Assembly (NCBI GenBank): GCA_905209135.1
Contig: CAJLRT010000036.1
Span: 1 to 9,244, forward strand
Source of the DNA: an uncultured Eubacteriales bacterium
Lineage (GTDB): Bacteria; Bacillota; Clostridia; Oscillospirales; UMGS1783
DNA length: 9,244 nt
Reading direction: 5' to 3'
Below, one piece after another: positions 1 through 5,116 of this stretch. A program made the position numbers and the translations under genes. The notes beneath the pieces were generated by a model. The model made no database searches and had not been told where the DNA came from. It saw only the letters and a list, made by a program, of their open reading frames with translations. Numbering within the stretch: the first letter of the stretch is position 1; each line of letters begins with the position of its first letter.

Positions 1-10
1 CTTCCGATCT
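1..10. other. Probable Illumina adapter remnant at contig end
   Basis: The first ten bases, CTTCCGATCT, are identical to the 3' end of the standard Illumina TruSeq adapter. They sit exactly at the window edge. They are read in frame as the last three or four residues of the terminase, but those residues should not be trusted. A chance match of ten bases exactly at the end is unlikely but not excluded. Confidence 0.75.
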
Positions 11-864
11 AGCCCGCTCTGGTACAGCTCCCTGTACACATACGCATACCCCTGCCCGTCCACCGCGATCCAGTAGCAGGCTAGCATGTCCAGCCCGTAG
101 TCGAGCGTCCGGTACCGCCGCCAGTGGCCGGGGATGGGAAAGGGTTCGACTATGTGCACGGCGCGGCTGAACTCGCTGAAATACTGCCCGTCGAAGATGT
201 CCCAGTCCCCCTCGAGCAGCGCGCGGCGGTCCCGTTCGCTCAGGTTCTGCAGCCGCGTCACATAGTCCGGGTCGGAGCGCATGAGAAAGCCGTTGTCCTG
301 CACGCGCGACGGGAGGTAGACGCGGCTGCCGCCCGGCGTCCGGTAGACCGTGTCCGGCGGGCCGAGGTCGATGAACCGGTCCTTGACCCAGGCGTGTCCC
401 AGCCCGCCGGGATTGGTTGTGCTCTTGACCTGCTTGGGATAGCCGCGCGTGCCGCGCAGGCGGGAGAGCAGATAGCGGTACATGCCGAAGGTAAAGTGCG
501 TCAGCTCGTCGAAGCGGATCACGTCGTACTCCGCCGACTGGTAGCGGTACACGTCGCGCTCGCTGTCGCAGTAGCCGAAATCGAGGGTGCTGCCGTTAGC
601 AAACCTGCCCATCCTGCGCGAGGCGGCGTAGCTGTACAGCTCCCGCGGGTAGAGGGCGAGCGCCGTGCGGACCAGGGACATCTCCAGCTCCGGATAGGTA
701 CGGCGCAGCAGAAGCTGGCGGCTGTGCGGATAGCGCAGCGCATAGATGAGCGCGTCCACGATCTGCCCGTGCGATTTGCCGCCGCCGGCCGCGCCGCCGA
801 ACAGCACCTCGGCCGCGTCCGCCTCAATAAAGGCGCGCTGGCGCTTTGTGATCTGAATTTCCAT
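1..864 (-). CDS. Phage terminase large subunit (TerL), C-terminus missing
   Basis: This is the ATP-driven motor and nuclease that cuts phage DNA and packages it into the prohead. Translation from the ATG at 864 gives 288 codons before the window ends. The N-terminal ATPase domain shows a Walker A motif GGAAGGGKS at residues 23-31, a Walker B strand VIRFDE ending at D119/E120, and the coupling motif STTNPGG at about 148-154. The RNase H-like nuclease domain starts at TLDYGLD (D255 is the likely first metal ligand), and the rest lies off the contig. Family members run to about 400-500 residues, so roughly the last third is absent. The ribosome site GGGAGG stands five bases before the ATG. The gene starts 22 bp after the small-subunit stop, in the usual TerS-TerL order. 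The final residues come from the adapter-like bases 1-10. It is clearly a TerL; the phage subgroup cannot be told from this fragment. Confidence 0.93.
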   Translation of the reverse strand, partial: MEIQITKRQRAFIEADAAEVLFGGAAGGGKSHGQIVDALIYALRYPHSRQLLLRRTYPELEMSLVRTALALYPRELYSYAASRRMGRFANGSTLDFGYCDSERDVYRYQSAEYDVIRFDELTHFTFGMYRYLLSRLRGTRGYPKQVKSTTNPGGLGHAWVKDRFIDLGPPDTVYRTPGGSRVYLPSRVQDNGFLMRSDPDYVTRLQNLSERDRRALLEGDWDIFDGQYFSEFSRAVHIVEPFPIPGHWRRYRTLDYGLDMLACYWIAVDGQGYAYVYRELYQSGLDRK

Positions 865-886
865 GCGGCCTCCCTGTCCGTATGCG

Positions 887-1249
887 CTATTCCACGACGC
901 GGATGTCAACCTGCAGCGGCCCGGCGTCCGCTTCGCCGCTCTCGCTTTGCGTCTGTTCGCATATCCCCTGAATCAGCGCAAATGCCTTGGTATCGCCCCG
1001 GATGGCCTTGACGACCTGCGCCATGGCCATGGCCTGCGCCGCCGTCAGGCCGCCGGGCTGACGCTTGAAATCCAGCCCGACCTCCTCGCCGAGCGCATCG
1101 GAAATCTCCATGGGCAGGATTGCGGAAAACACGTCCCGGAACTCTTTTTTTCTGCGCCGCGCCTGCCCGGACCGCTTCCCGCCGCGCCTGCCCAGTTCCT
1201 GCGCGCGCGTGTGGTCCCGTATCGGTTTCAGATTCTCCTCGTTTGCCAT
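887..1249 (-). CDS. Putative phage terminase small subunit
   Basis: A 120-residue protein lying directly upstream of the terminase large subunit on the same strand, the standard place for the small subunit that recognises the packaging site. The frame stays open upstream to about 1510. I chose the ATG at 1249 because GGAGGGAG lies right in front of it and the upstream extension is low-complexity Gly/Arg/Ala. Residues 12-35 are very basic (RAQELGRRGGKRSGQARRRKK) and would suit DNA binding. The remainder looks helical, with MAMAQVVKAIRGDTKAF as its most family-like part, followed by an acidic tail. Sequence alone does not prove the function; the call depends on position, size and the basic N-terminus. 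No convincing minus-strand promoter was seen upstream, so transcription may come from the regulator operon further right, or from a phage promoter I cannot identify. Confidence 0.72.
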   Translation of the reverse strand: MANEENLKPIRDHTRAQELGRRGGKRSGQARRRKKEFRDVFSAILPMEISDALGEEVGLDFKRQPGGLTAAQAMAMAQVVKAIRGDTKAFALIQGICEQTQSESGEADAGPLQVDIRVVE

Positions 1250-1548
1250 GAACTCCCTCCCTGCATAAGCGACCGCCGGCCCGTGCCGCCCGTATCCGTC
1301 CCGACGGCGGCGGGCCTGCGCGGCGCCCGTACATGGTCCCGGCCGGCGGCCGCCCGCCGCCGGAGGCCGCCGGCACAATTCCCGCGCGCACACCCCGGCG
1401 GCATACCCTTTGCGTTTCCCGCACAAAGCCGGCCATTCTTTGCAGTTACATCTTAACAAAACGCCTTGTCCGTTATCACCAGATTTGTGCATTGCAATAA
1501 AAATCGGCAAATAACAAAAAATATTTATTGTTTATCGTTAAATAATTA
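1250..1548. other. Gene-free gap between the divergent terminase and DUF2975 genes
   Basis: From 1250 to about 1440 the DNA is extremely GC-rich and rich in GCC/CGG runs, with no codon pattern that I recognise. From about 1440 to 1598 it turns sharply AT-rich and holds the promoter of the rightward cassette. It contains a perfect 10-bp palindrome, AATAATTATT, at 1541-1550, touching the -35 box; this could be an operator for the cassette's own XRE regulator (inference). I found no clear leftward promoter for the terminase genes and no RNA gene. Confidence 0.55.
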
Positions 1549-1577
1549 TTGACATTTAGGAAAACATATTTTATAAT
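1549..1577 (+). promoter_or_regulatory. Perfect consensus sigma-A promoter of the DUF2975-YozG cassette
   Basis: TTGACA at 1549-1554 and TATAAT at 1572-1577 are separated by exactly 17 bp. Both hexamers are perfect matches to the housekeeping consensus. Transcription should begin near 1584, only about 15 bases before the ATG at 1599, so the leader is little more than the ribosome site AAAGAGGTGAT (1584-1594). Confidence 0.9.
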
Positions 1578-1598
1578 ACTGGCAAAGAGGTGATTGTG

Positions 1599-2078
1599 AT
1601 GAAACAAAAAGAGCTGTCCCGCTGGCTGAAAGCGATTCTGGTCCTGGCCGTCGTCGCCGGGCTTGTCACGCTGCTGGTTCTGGTGCCGTCTTTCGGCCGG
1701 TCCGCCGTTTTGACCTATCCTGAATACGCCTTTCTCTACTGGCCCTGCCTGCTGTTCATCTGGCTCAGCGGCATCCCGCTGTTCGCCGCGATCGGCTATG
1801 CCTGGCGCGTGTGCAGCGAGCTTGCGCGGGACAATTCCTTTACAGCGGAAAACGCCCGCCGCGTCAAGAGAATCAGCCAGCTCGCCCTGCTGGAGTGCCC
1901 GCTGTACCTGCTGGGGGCGGTGCTGCTCATGTGCTGGAACGCCCTGCACCCCGGCGTGCTGATCCTGATATTCGGCATCATGTTCCTGTGCGCCGCTGTC
2001 AGCGCCGCCTTTGCGGCCATGTCGCACTTCATCGGCAAGGGCGCGGCGCTGAAATCGGAAAACGACCTGACGGTGTAA
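1599..2078 (+). CDS. DUF2975 family four-helix membrane protein
   Basis: A 159-residue integral membrane protein of the DUF2975 type; its biochemical role is not known. Four hydrophobic segments are visible at about residues 11-30, 45-68, 94-113 and 118-142. Between the second and third is the polar stretch ELARDNSFTAENARRVKRI, and the C-terminus ends in ENDLTV; both are typical of this family. I placed the start at the ATG 1599 because AGAGGTGAT lies at good distance before it; an in-frame GTG at 1590 is inside that ribosome site. It is followed after 12 bp by a YozG-type XRE regulator, the usual partner of DUF2975 genes in Firmicutes, so the two form an operon. The pair may act as a membrane sensor plus DNA-binding regulator (inference). 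Oddly, it lies inside a phage packaging module, facing the opposite way. Confidence 0.88.
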   Translation: MKQKELSRWLKAILVLAVVAGLVTLLVLVPSFGRSAVLTYPEYAFLYWPCLLFIWLSGIPLFAAIGYAWRVCSELARDNSFTAENARRVKRISQLALLECPLYLLGAVLLMCWNALHPGVLILIFGIMFLCAAVSAAFAAMSHFIGKGAALKSENDLTV

Positions 2079-2090
2079 GGGGGAATCGAA

Positions 2091-2315
2091 ATGGCGATAC
2101 AGGTAAATCTGGACGTAATGCTCGCCAAACGCAAAATGCGCATGACCGAGCTGTCCGACCGGGTCGGCGTGACCATGGCCAACCTGTCCATTCTGAAAAC
2201 GGGAAAGGCCAAGGCCATACGCTTTTCCACGCTCGACAGGCTCTGCCGCGCGCTCGACTGCCAGCCGGGGGACCTGCTTGCTTTTCAGGATACGGACGAC
2301 ACGGAGGAATTTTAA
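2091..2315 (+). CDS. YozG-type XRE family transcriptional regulator
   Basis: A 74-residue protein that is almost entirely one Cro/CI-type helix-turn-helix domain. The recognition region is at about residues 18-37 (TELSDRVGVTMANLSILKTG), followed by the hallmark KAKAIRFSTLDRLCRALDCQPGDLL. It closely resembles the small Bacillus YozG regulators, which sit next to DUF2975 membrane proteins. Ribosome site AAGGGGG lies seven bases before the ATG, and the gap from the DUF2975 stop is 12 bp, so the two are co-transcribed from the promoter at 1549. The acidic tail DTDDTEEF has no known role. Regulators of this kind often act on their own promoter; the palindrome at 1541-1550 is a possible site. A hairpin follows 30 bp after the stop. 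Confidence 0.9.
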   Translation: MAIQVNLDVMLAKRKMRMTELSDRVGVTMANLSILKTGKAKAIRFSTLDRLCRALDCQPGDLLAFQDTDDTEEF

Positions 2316-2345
2316 GGCCAAGCGGATACTTTCCGCCCATATCAC

Positions 2346-2378
2346 ACGCGCCCGCAGGGAAGTTCCCTGCGGGCGCGT
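2346..2378 (+). terminator. Hairpin ending the DUF2975-YozG cassette
   Basis: A perfect 15-bp inverted repeat (2346-2360 and 2364-2378) around a 3-base AGT loop, followed on the plus strand by only CTTTG. The stem is very strong but the U-tract is poor, so intrinsic termination is likely rather than certain. It lies between the convergent YozG gene and the leftward HTH gene and may block read-through from either side. Confidence 0.65.
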
Positions 2379-2421
2379 CTTTGCGCGGCGCCGGCAGCGG
2401 GCGCCTGTCTCCGGCCCGCCG

Positions 2422-2721
2422 TCAGCCCTCTTTGCGTTCCTGTTGTTCCGCCGCGCCGCATGCGTACTGCTCGTAAAACGCCTTTCTGAGCCGGTAGAGC
2501 GTGCTCTCGCTCACATAGTGCTCCAGCCCGACCGACACGGCCGAGCGGTCCGTCGTCAGAAAGGCGAACAGCGCGTCCGCGTACCGGTCCGCGACGGCGG
2601 CGCAGGTGCGCCGGATACGCTGTTTCTGCCCCGGCGGCAGCGCGGAGTAGTTGCGGCACTGGAAGTAGATATACCCCTGCTTCTCATAGGGCAGGCGGAT
2701 ACTTCTGTATTTTCTGAACAA
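2422..2721 (-). CDS. Small phage-associated helix-turn-helix protein
   Basis: A 99-residue basic protein that I do not recognise with certainty. It starts MFRKYRSIRLPYEKQGYIYF, continues with a basic helical stretch (QKQRIRRTC, residues 32-40), and ends with a probable HTH at about 60-85 (VGLEHYVSESTLYRLRKAFYE), like the sigma-70 region-4 type HTH of phage late-gene activators. Such small HTH proteins commonly lie just upstream of the terminase genes in Firmicutes prophages and may switch on packaging genes (family-level analogy to ArpU/RinA-type activators; not shown here). The start is a TTG at 2721, the only good one, with AAGGGGG seven bases before it; that ribosome site begins inside the TAA stop of the upstream zinc protein, 12 bp away, indicating coupling. 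The terminase genes lie about 1.2 kb further left, beyond the inserted cassette. Confidence 0.75.
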   Translation of the reverse strand: MFRKYRSIRLPYEKQGYIYFQCRNYSALPPGQKQRIRRTCAAVADRYADALFAFLTTDRSAVSVGLEHYVSESTLYRLRKAFYEQYACGAAEQQERKEG

Positions 2722-2733
2722 TGCCCCGCCCCC

Positions 2734-3159
2734 TTAATATTCGTACAGCTCATCCGCATACGGGTGGTAGTAGCAGCCGTGCACATCCAGCCACCACTGG
2801 TTGAAGCTGCCGCGGTCGGTCCCGATAAACTCCGCGAGCGGGTCGCACCGCTCTGCCGTCCAGAACGGCATGTCCCGGTGGGTCGCCGCCTCGAACAGCT
2901 CCCACTCGTACATGGCGAGAAATTCCTTTACGAAAAACGCGGCGTATTCCCGCAGCTGGTCCTCCGAACTGCTCTGCAGCGCCTGCGTGTACAGGCAGTC
3001 CGTGTCGCTGCATATGTGCGCCCCCGAATCCAGCTTTACCACCTCGTCCCAGAGATCCAGTTCCCTGCCGCACACCGCGCAGCAGACCGTCTGCGCGTCG
3101 TTCTCATAGCATCCCATACAGCCGTCGCACTCCCTTCCGTCCAAACACCTCAGCGCCAT
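2734..3159 (-). CDS. Cys-rich zinc-ribbon hypothetical protein
   Basis: A 141-residue acidic protein without a family I can name. The N-terminal third holds nine cysteines (C5, C11, C14, C17, C26, C27, C30, C50, C55). The pair CAVC (27-30) plus CSDTDC (50-55), spaced by a DEV..D.G.HIC stretch, has the shape of a treble-clef or LIM-like zinc knuckle. The leading CDGCMGC cluster may bind a second metal. The rest is acidic and aromatic (EYAAFFVKEFLAMYEWELFEAATH; WWLDVHGCYYHPYADELYEY), without membrane segments. Start: the ATG at 3159 overlaps the upstream XRE gene by ten bases (ATGGCGCTGA); an in-frame GTG at 3165 is an alternative, and neither has a good ribosome site, so translational coupling is likely. 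It sits in the middle of a three-gene leftward operon of phage type. Confidence 0.78.
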   Translation of the reverse strand: MALRCLDGRECDGCMGCYENDAQTVCCAVCGRELDLWDEVVKLDSGAHICSDTDCLYTQALQSSSEDQLREYAAFFVKEFLAMYEWELFEAATHRDMPFWTAERCDPLAEFIGTDRGSFNQWWLDVHGCYYHPYADELYEY

Positions 3160-3392
3160 CCGCACGCCCGCGGCGCGGCAAAATACACCAGGATTTCCTC
3201 CGGCGGGATACGCAGCGCCCGGCAGAGGCGGCCCGCCTCCTCCATGTTGAACAGGCTCTCCCCCCGCAGTTTCCGGTACAGGCTCGTCAGGGAGATTCCC
3301 GTCCGCTCGCTCAGCTCCCTGCAGCCGATTCCCTCCGTCCGTATCCGCTGTTTCAACAGGCCCATTGTTGCGTTATTGCACATTTTCGCCAT
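3150..3392 (-). CDS. Small XRE family regulator heading the leftward phage operon
   Basis: An 80-residue DNA-binding protein. The helix-turn-helix spans about residues 24-43 (CRELSERTGISLTSLYRKL), followed by the XRE-typical NMEEAGRLCRALRIPPEEIL. The ATG at 3392 has AGGG five bases in front; a second in-frame ATG at 3383 has AAAGGA before it and could also be used. The gene is first in an operon with the zinc-ribbon and small HTH genes and overlaps the former. Its promoter is the near-consensus one at 3450-3478. It faces the P-loop/S24/HAD operon across a shared control region rich in short repeated hexamers, an arrangement like a phage Cro gene facing its repressor (analogy). It most likely binds this region; the target is not shown. 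Confidence 0.87.
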   Translation of the reverse strand: MAKMCNNATMGLLKQRIRTEGIGCRELSERTGISLTSLYRKLRGESLFNMEEAGRLCRALRIPPEEILVYFAAPRACGWR

Positions 3393-3426
3393 CCTTTCCC
3401 TGCAATATCCAGTGTTATTGAATGAT

Positions 3427-3445
3427 TTGTTGCGTTTTACAACAA
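3427..3445. promoter_or_regulatory. Inverted repeat over the leftward transcription start
   Basis: TTGTTG and CAACAA flank a 7-base centre (CGTTTTA), making a 19-bp dyad. It covers roughly the first bases transcribed from the leftward promoter, a good place for a repressor. The ten bases TTGTTGCGTT recur at 3365-3374, within the start of the XRE gene. Candidate operator; the protein that binds it is unknown. Confidence 0.45.
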
Positions 3446-3449
3446 CTAC

Positions 3450-3478
3450 GTTATACTATATTGCCCGCGGCCTGTCAA
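3450..3478 (-). promoter_or_regulatory. Leftward sigma-A promoter for XRE / zinc-ribbon / HTH operon
   Basis: Read on the minus strand, TTGACA (3478-3473) and TATAAC (3455-3450) are 17 bp apart: a perfect -35 and five of six matches at -10. Transcription should begin near 3443, leaving a leader of about 50 bases before the ATG at 3392. Confidence 0.82.
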
Positions 3479-3518
3479 TACGTTTCGCAATATTGCATAT
3501 GCTGTTTTTTGAAATGTA

Positions 3519-3547
3519 TTGCTTTTTGCATCAAACTGCGCTATACT
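3519..3547 (+). promoter_or_regulatory. Rightward sigma-A promoter for P-loop / S24 / HAD operon
   Basis: TTGCTT (3519-3524) and TATACT (3542-3547) lie 17 bp apart on the plus strand. It is back to back with the leftward promoter, whose -35 lies 41 bp away. The -35 overlaps a TATTGC hexamer (3517-3522). The expected start is near 3554, about 34 bases before the P-loop gene. Confidence 0.72.
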
Positions 3548-3587
3548 GTAACAAGAACGCAGCGCGCATGGTTATGAAAACAGGTGA

Positions 3588-4415
3588 ATGAACGTGACAG
3601 AGCCCAGAAAGAATATTTTTATAGAAGGATTGCAGGGAAGCGGCAAAACGACTCTTCTGACGAAAATAAACAAAAAAATGCCCGCATATACAGCTTTCAG
3701 GGAAGGCGATATTTCCCCGGTAGAGCTGGCGTGGTGCAGCTATTTGACAGAAAATAATTTCCAAGAAGTTTTAAACCAGTACCCTGATTTAAAAGAAAAA
3801 ATCCTCAAAAAAACCGTTGCGGAAAACGGGACCTATATAACAGCTTACACACAGATTTGTACGCATGATAAAAGTTTTTACGATGTTATGGAGTCCCATG
3901 AAATTTATAATGCCAGAGTGAATTTCGATGTGTTCCGCGAAATCATTTACAAAAGATATGCAGCGCTTGCAACAAACGGAAATATATTTGAATGTTCCTT
4001 TTTTCAAAACAGTATTGAGAGTATGATGCTCTTTTATGAAATGCCGGACGATGAGATTTTTGAGTTTTATCAGGAAGCTTACCGCATTTTAGCGCAAAAA
4101 AATTTTAAGCTGCTTTATTTGGATTCTGAATCTATCCGTGAGAATCTGTTTCATATTCGAAAGGAGCGCTGCGACGATGCGGGAAACGAGAAATGGTATT
4201 CTCTTATGTTATCCTACTTATCGAACTCCCCATATGGCGTCGCGCATCATTACAGCACTATGGACGATATGATTTCTCATTTTGAAAGAAGGCGGGCATT
4301 GGAGCTTTCTATTATTCAAAAGATTATTGGCGGCGACGCCATGGTCTTGCAGTCCAAAAAATATTCGGAAGAAGATCTTTTTAACTTTATAGAGGCTGAT
4401 TTGCATACAGTTTAA
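3588..4415 (+). CDS. P-loop nucleotide kinase-like protein of unknown function
   Basis: A 275-residue soluble protein. After a short leader, a strand (KNIFIEG) runs into a Walker A motif GLQGSGKT at residues 14-21, as in adenylate, thymidylate and deoxynucleoside kinases. An ECSFFQN stretch in mid-protein may be the Walker B-like strand, YLDSESIRENL is a later core strand, and HIRKERCDDAGNEKW has the basic character of a kinase lid. I know similar proteins from Clostridia only as uncharacterised. The substrate is unknown; small-molecule kinase is a guess. The ATG at 3588 has AGGTGA almost touching it, so the in-frame GTG at 3594, six bases after that site, may be the real start. Base use is strikingly different: near 40% GC by eye with many A/T runs, against over 60% in the neighbours, which suggests recent transfer. 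It leads an operon with the S24 and HAD genes; no terminator separates them. Confidence 0.8.
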   Translation: MNVTEPRKNIFIEGLQGSGKTTLLTKINKKMPAYTAFREGDISPVELAWCSYLTENNFQEVLNQYPDLKEKILKKTVAENGTYITAYTQICTHDKSFYDVMESHEIYNARVNFDVFREIIYKRYAALATNGNIFECSFFQNSIESMMLFYEMPDDEIFEFYQEAYRILAQKNFKLLYLDSESIRENLFHIRKERCDDAGNEKWYSLMLSYLSNSPYGVAHHYSTMDDMISHFERRRALELSIIQKIIGGDAMVLQSKKYSEEDLFNFIEADLHTV

Positions 4416-4486
4416 AGACACAGGCTTATAAAACGATGATGGTAGCGAGATAAAAAACTGTATAAAGGCCGAAAGGAGTCCATACA

Positions 4487-5098
4487 ATGAAAGAGCCGGT
4501 TTTAAAAAATGAGGTAAACAAAGAGGCGTTCGGCCGCCGTCTGACCCAGGCCATGGAGGAGCGGCGGGAGACCACCTATTCCCTGGCGGACTCCGTCTCC
4601 CTCACGGCGAGCACCATCAGCCGCTATGCCAACGGCAAAATGGCCCCGAAGATTCCGACGCTGTTTCAGCTCGCGGACTATCTGCGGGTCAATCCCCTGT
4701 GGCTTATGGGGTATGACCGTCCGCGCGAACAGATCAGGCAGGAACGGATACCGGTTCTGTCCGCGCCCGGCGCGACGCCGGAACCGGGCGGGGCGGGCGG
4801 CGCGGAAATGCTCGCAGCCGGGCCGCAGACGCGGGCGGATTTCTGCTTCCGCGTGGCGGACGACAGCATGAGCGGCGCGCGGATACTGGCGGGCGACTAT
4901 GTGTTTGTCCAGCGGCAGGACGACGTGGAGGACGGCGAAATCGCCGCCGTGGACGTCGGCGGCAGTTTCAGCCTGCGCCGCGTTTACAAGGCGGGCGGAC
5001 GCACGATTATGAAAACAGAACCGGTCAGGGACGGCGCTGCGCAGGCGGACGCCGTGATTATCGGCAGGGCGGTCGCCTTTCAGGGGCCGGCGCGCTGA
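4487..5098 (+). CDS. XRE-S24 (LexA/CI-like) repressor with Arg in place of catalytic Lys
   Basis: A 203-residue regulator of phage-repressor layout: an XRE helix-turn-helix at about residues 14-75 (TYSLADSVSLTASTISRYANGK as core), a Pro/Gly/Ala-rich linker at 90-112, and an S24 domain at 118-200. The catalytic-serine motif is present (DDSM, S127). Counting as in E. coli LexA (S119 to K156, 37 residues), the general-base lysine falls on R164 (FSLRRVY), and the linker lacks a clear V-A-G/C-G type scissile pair at the matching distance. RecA-triggered self-cleavage is therefore doubtful, and the domain may serve only for dimerisation. AAAGGAG eight bases before the ATG fixes the start. The HAD gene follows after 18 bp. 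Likely targets are its own operon and the divergent phage genes; binding is inferred. GC-rich like the host genes, unlike the P-loop gene before it. Confidence 0.88.
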   Translation: MKEPVLKNEVNKEAFGRRLTQAMEERRETTYSLADSVSLTASTISRYANGKMAPKIPTLFQLADYLRVNPLWLMGYDRPREQIRQERIPVLSAPGATPEPGGAGGAEMLAAGPQTRADFCFRVADDSMSGARILAGDYVFVQRQDDVEDGEIAAVDVGGSFSLRRVYKAGGRTIMKTEPVRDGAAQADAVIIGRAVAFQGPAR

Positions 5099-5116
5099 CG
5101 GGAAAGCGGGGAATCT

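Larger units (their letters stand above)
3374..3522. promoter_or_regulatory. Cluster of TATTGC hexamers, candidate operators
   Basis: Six copies of TATTGC or its complement GCAATA lie within about 150 bp: 3374-3379, 3402-3407 (inverse), 3459-3464, 3487-3492 (inverse) overlapping 3491-3496 as the palindrome GCAATATTGC (3487-3496), and 3517-3522. One lies in the spacer of the leftward promoter and one overlaps the -35 box of the rightward promoter. That placement fits binding by a regulator from either flanking operon. Binding is inferred, not shown. Confidence 0.5.

Noticed and set aside
124..1011. Rightward open frame opposite the terminase genes
   Set aside because: The minus strand encodes clear Walker A, Walker B and coupling motifs of TerL; the plus-strand frame has no recognisable content.
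1250..1510. N-terminal extension of the terminase small subunit
   Set aside because: The frame is open, but the extension is low-complexity Arg/Gly/Ala, while a strong ribosome site sits at the ATG 1249.
3393..3587. Phage attachment site or tRNA in the AT-rich control region
   Set aside because: No cloverleaf can be folded and no second copy of a core sequence was found elsewhere in the window; the region is better explained as a divergent promoter.
2278..3591. Long rightward open frame (437 codons) across the leftward XRE / zinc / HTH operon
   Set aside because: It runs antisense to three well-supported small genes and through their promoter region; its product is low-complexity Arg/Val-rich sequence without a domain.
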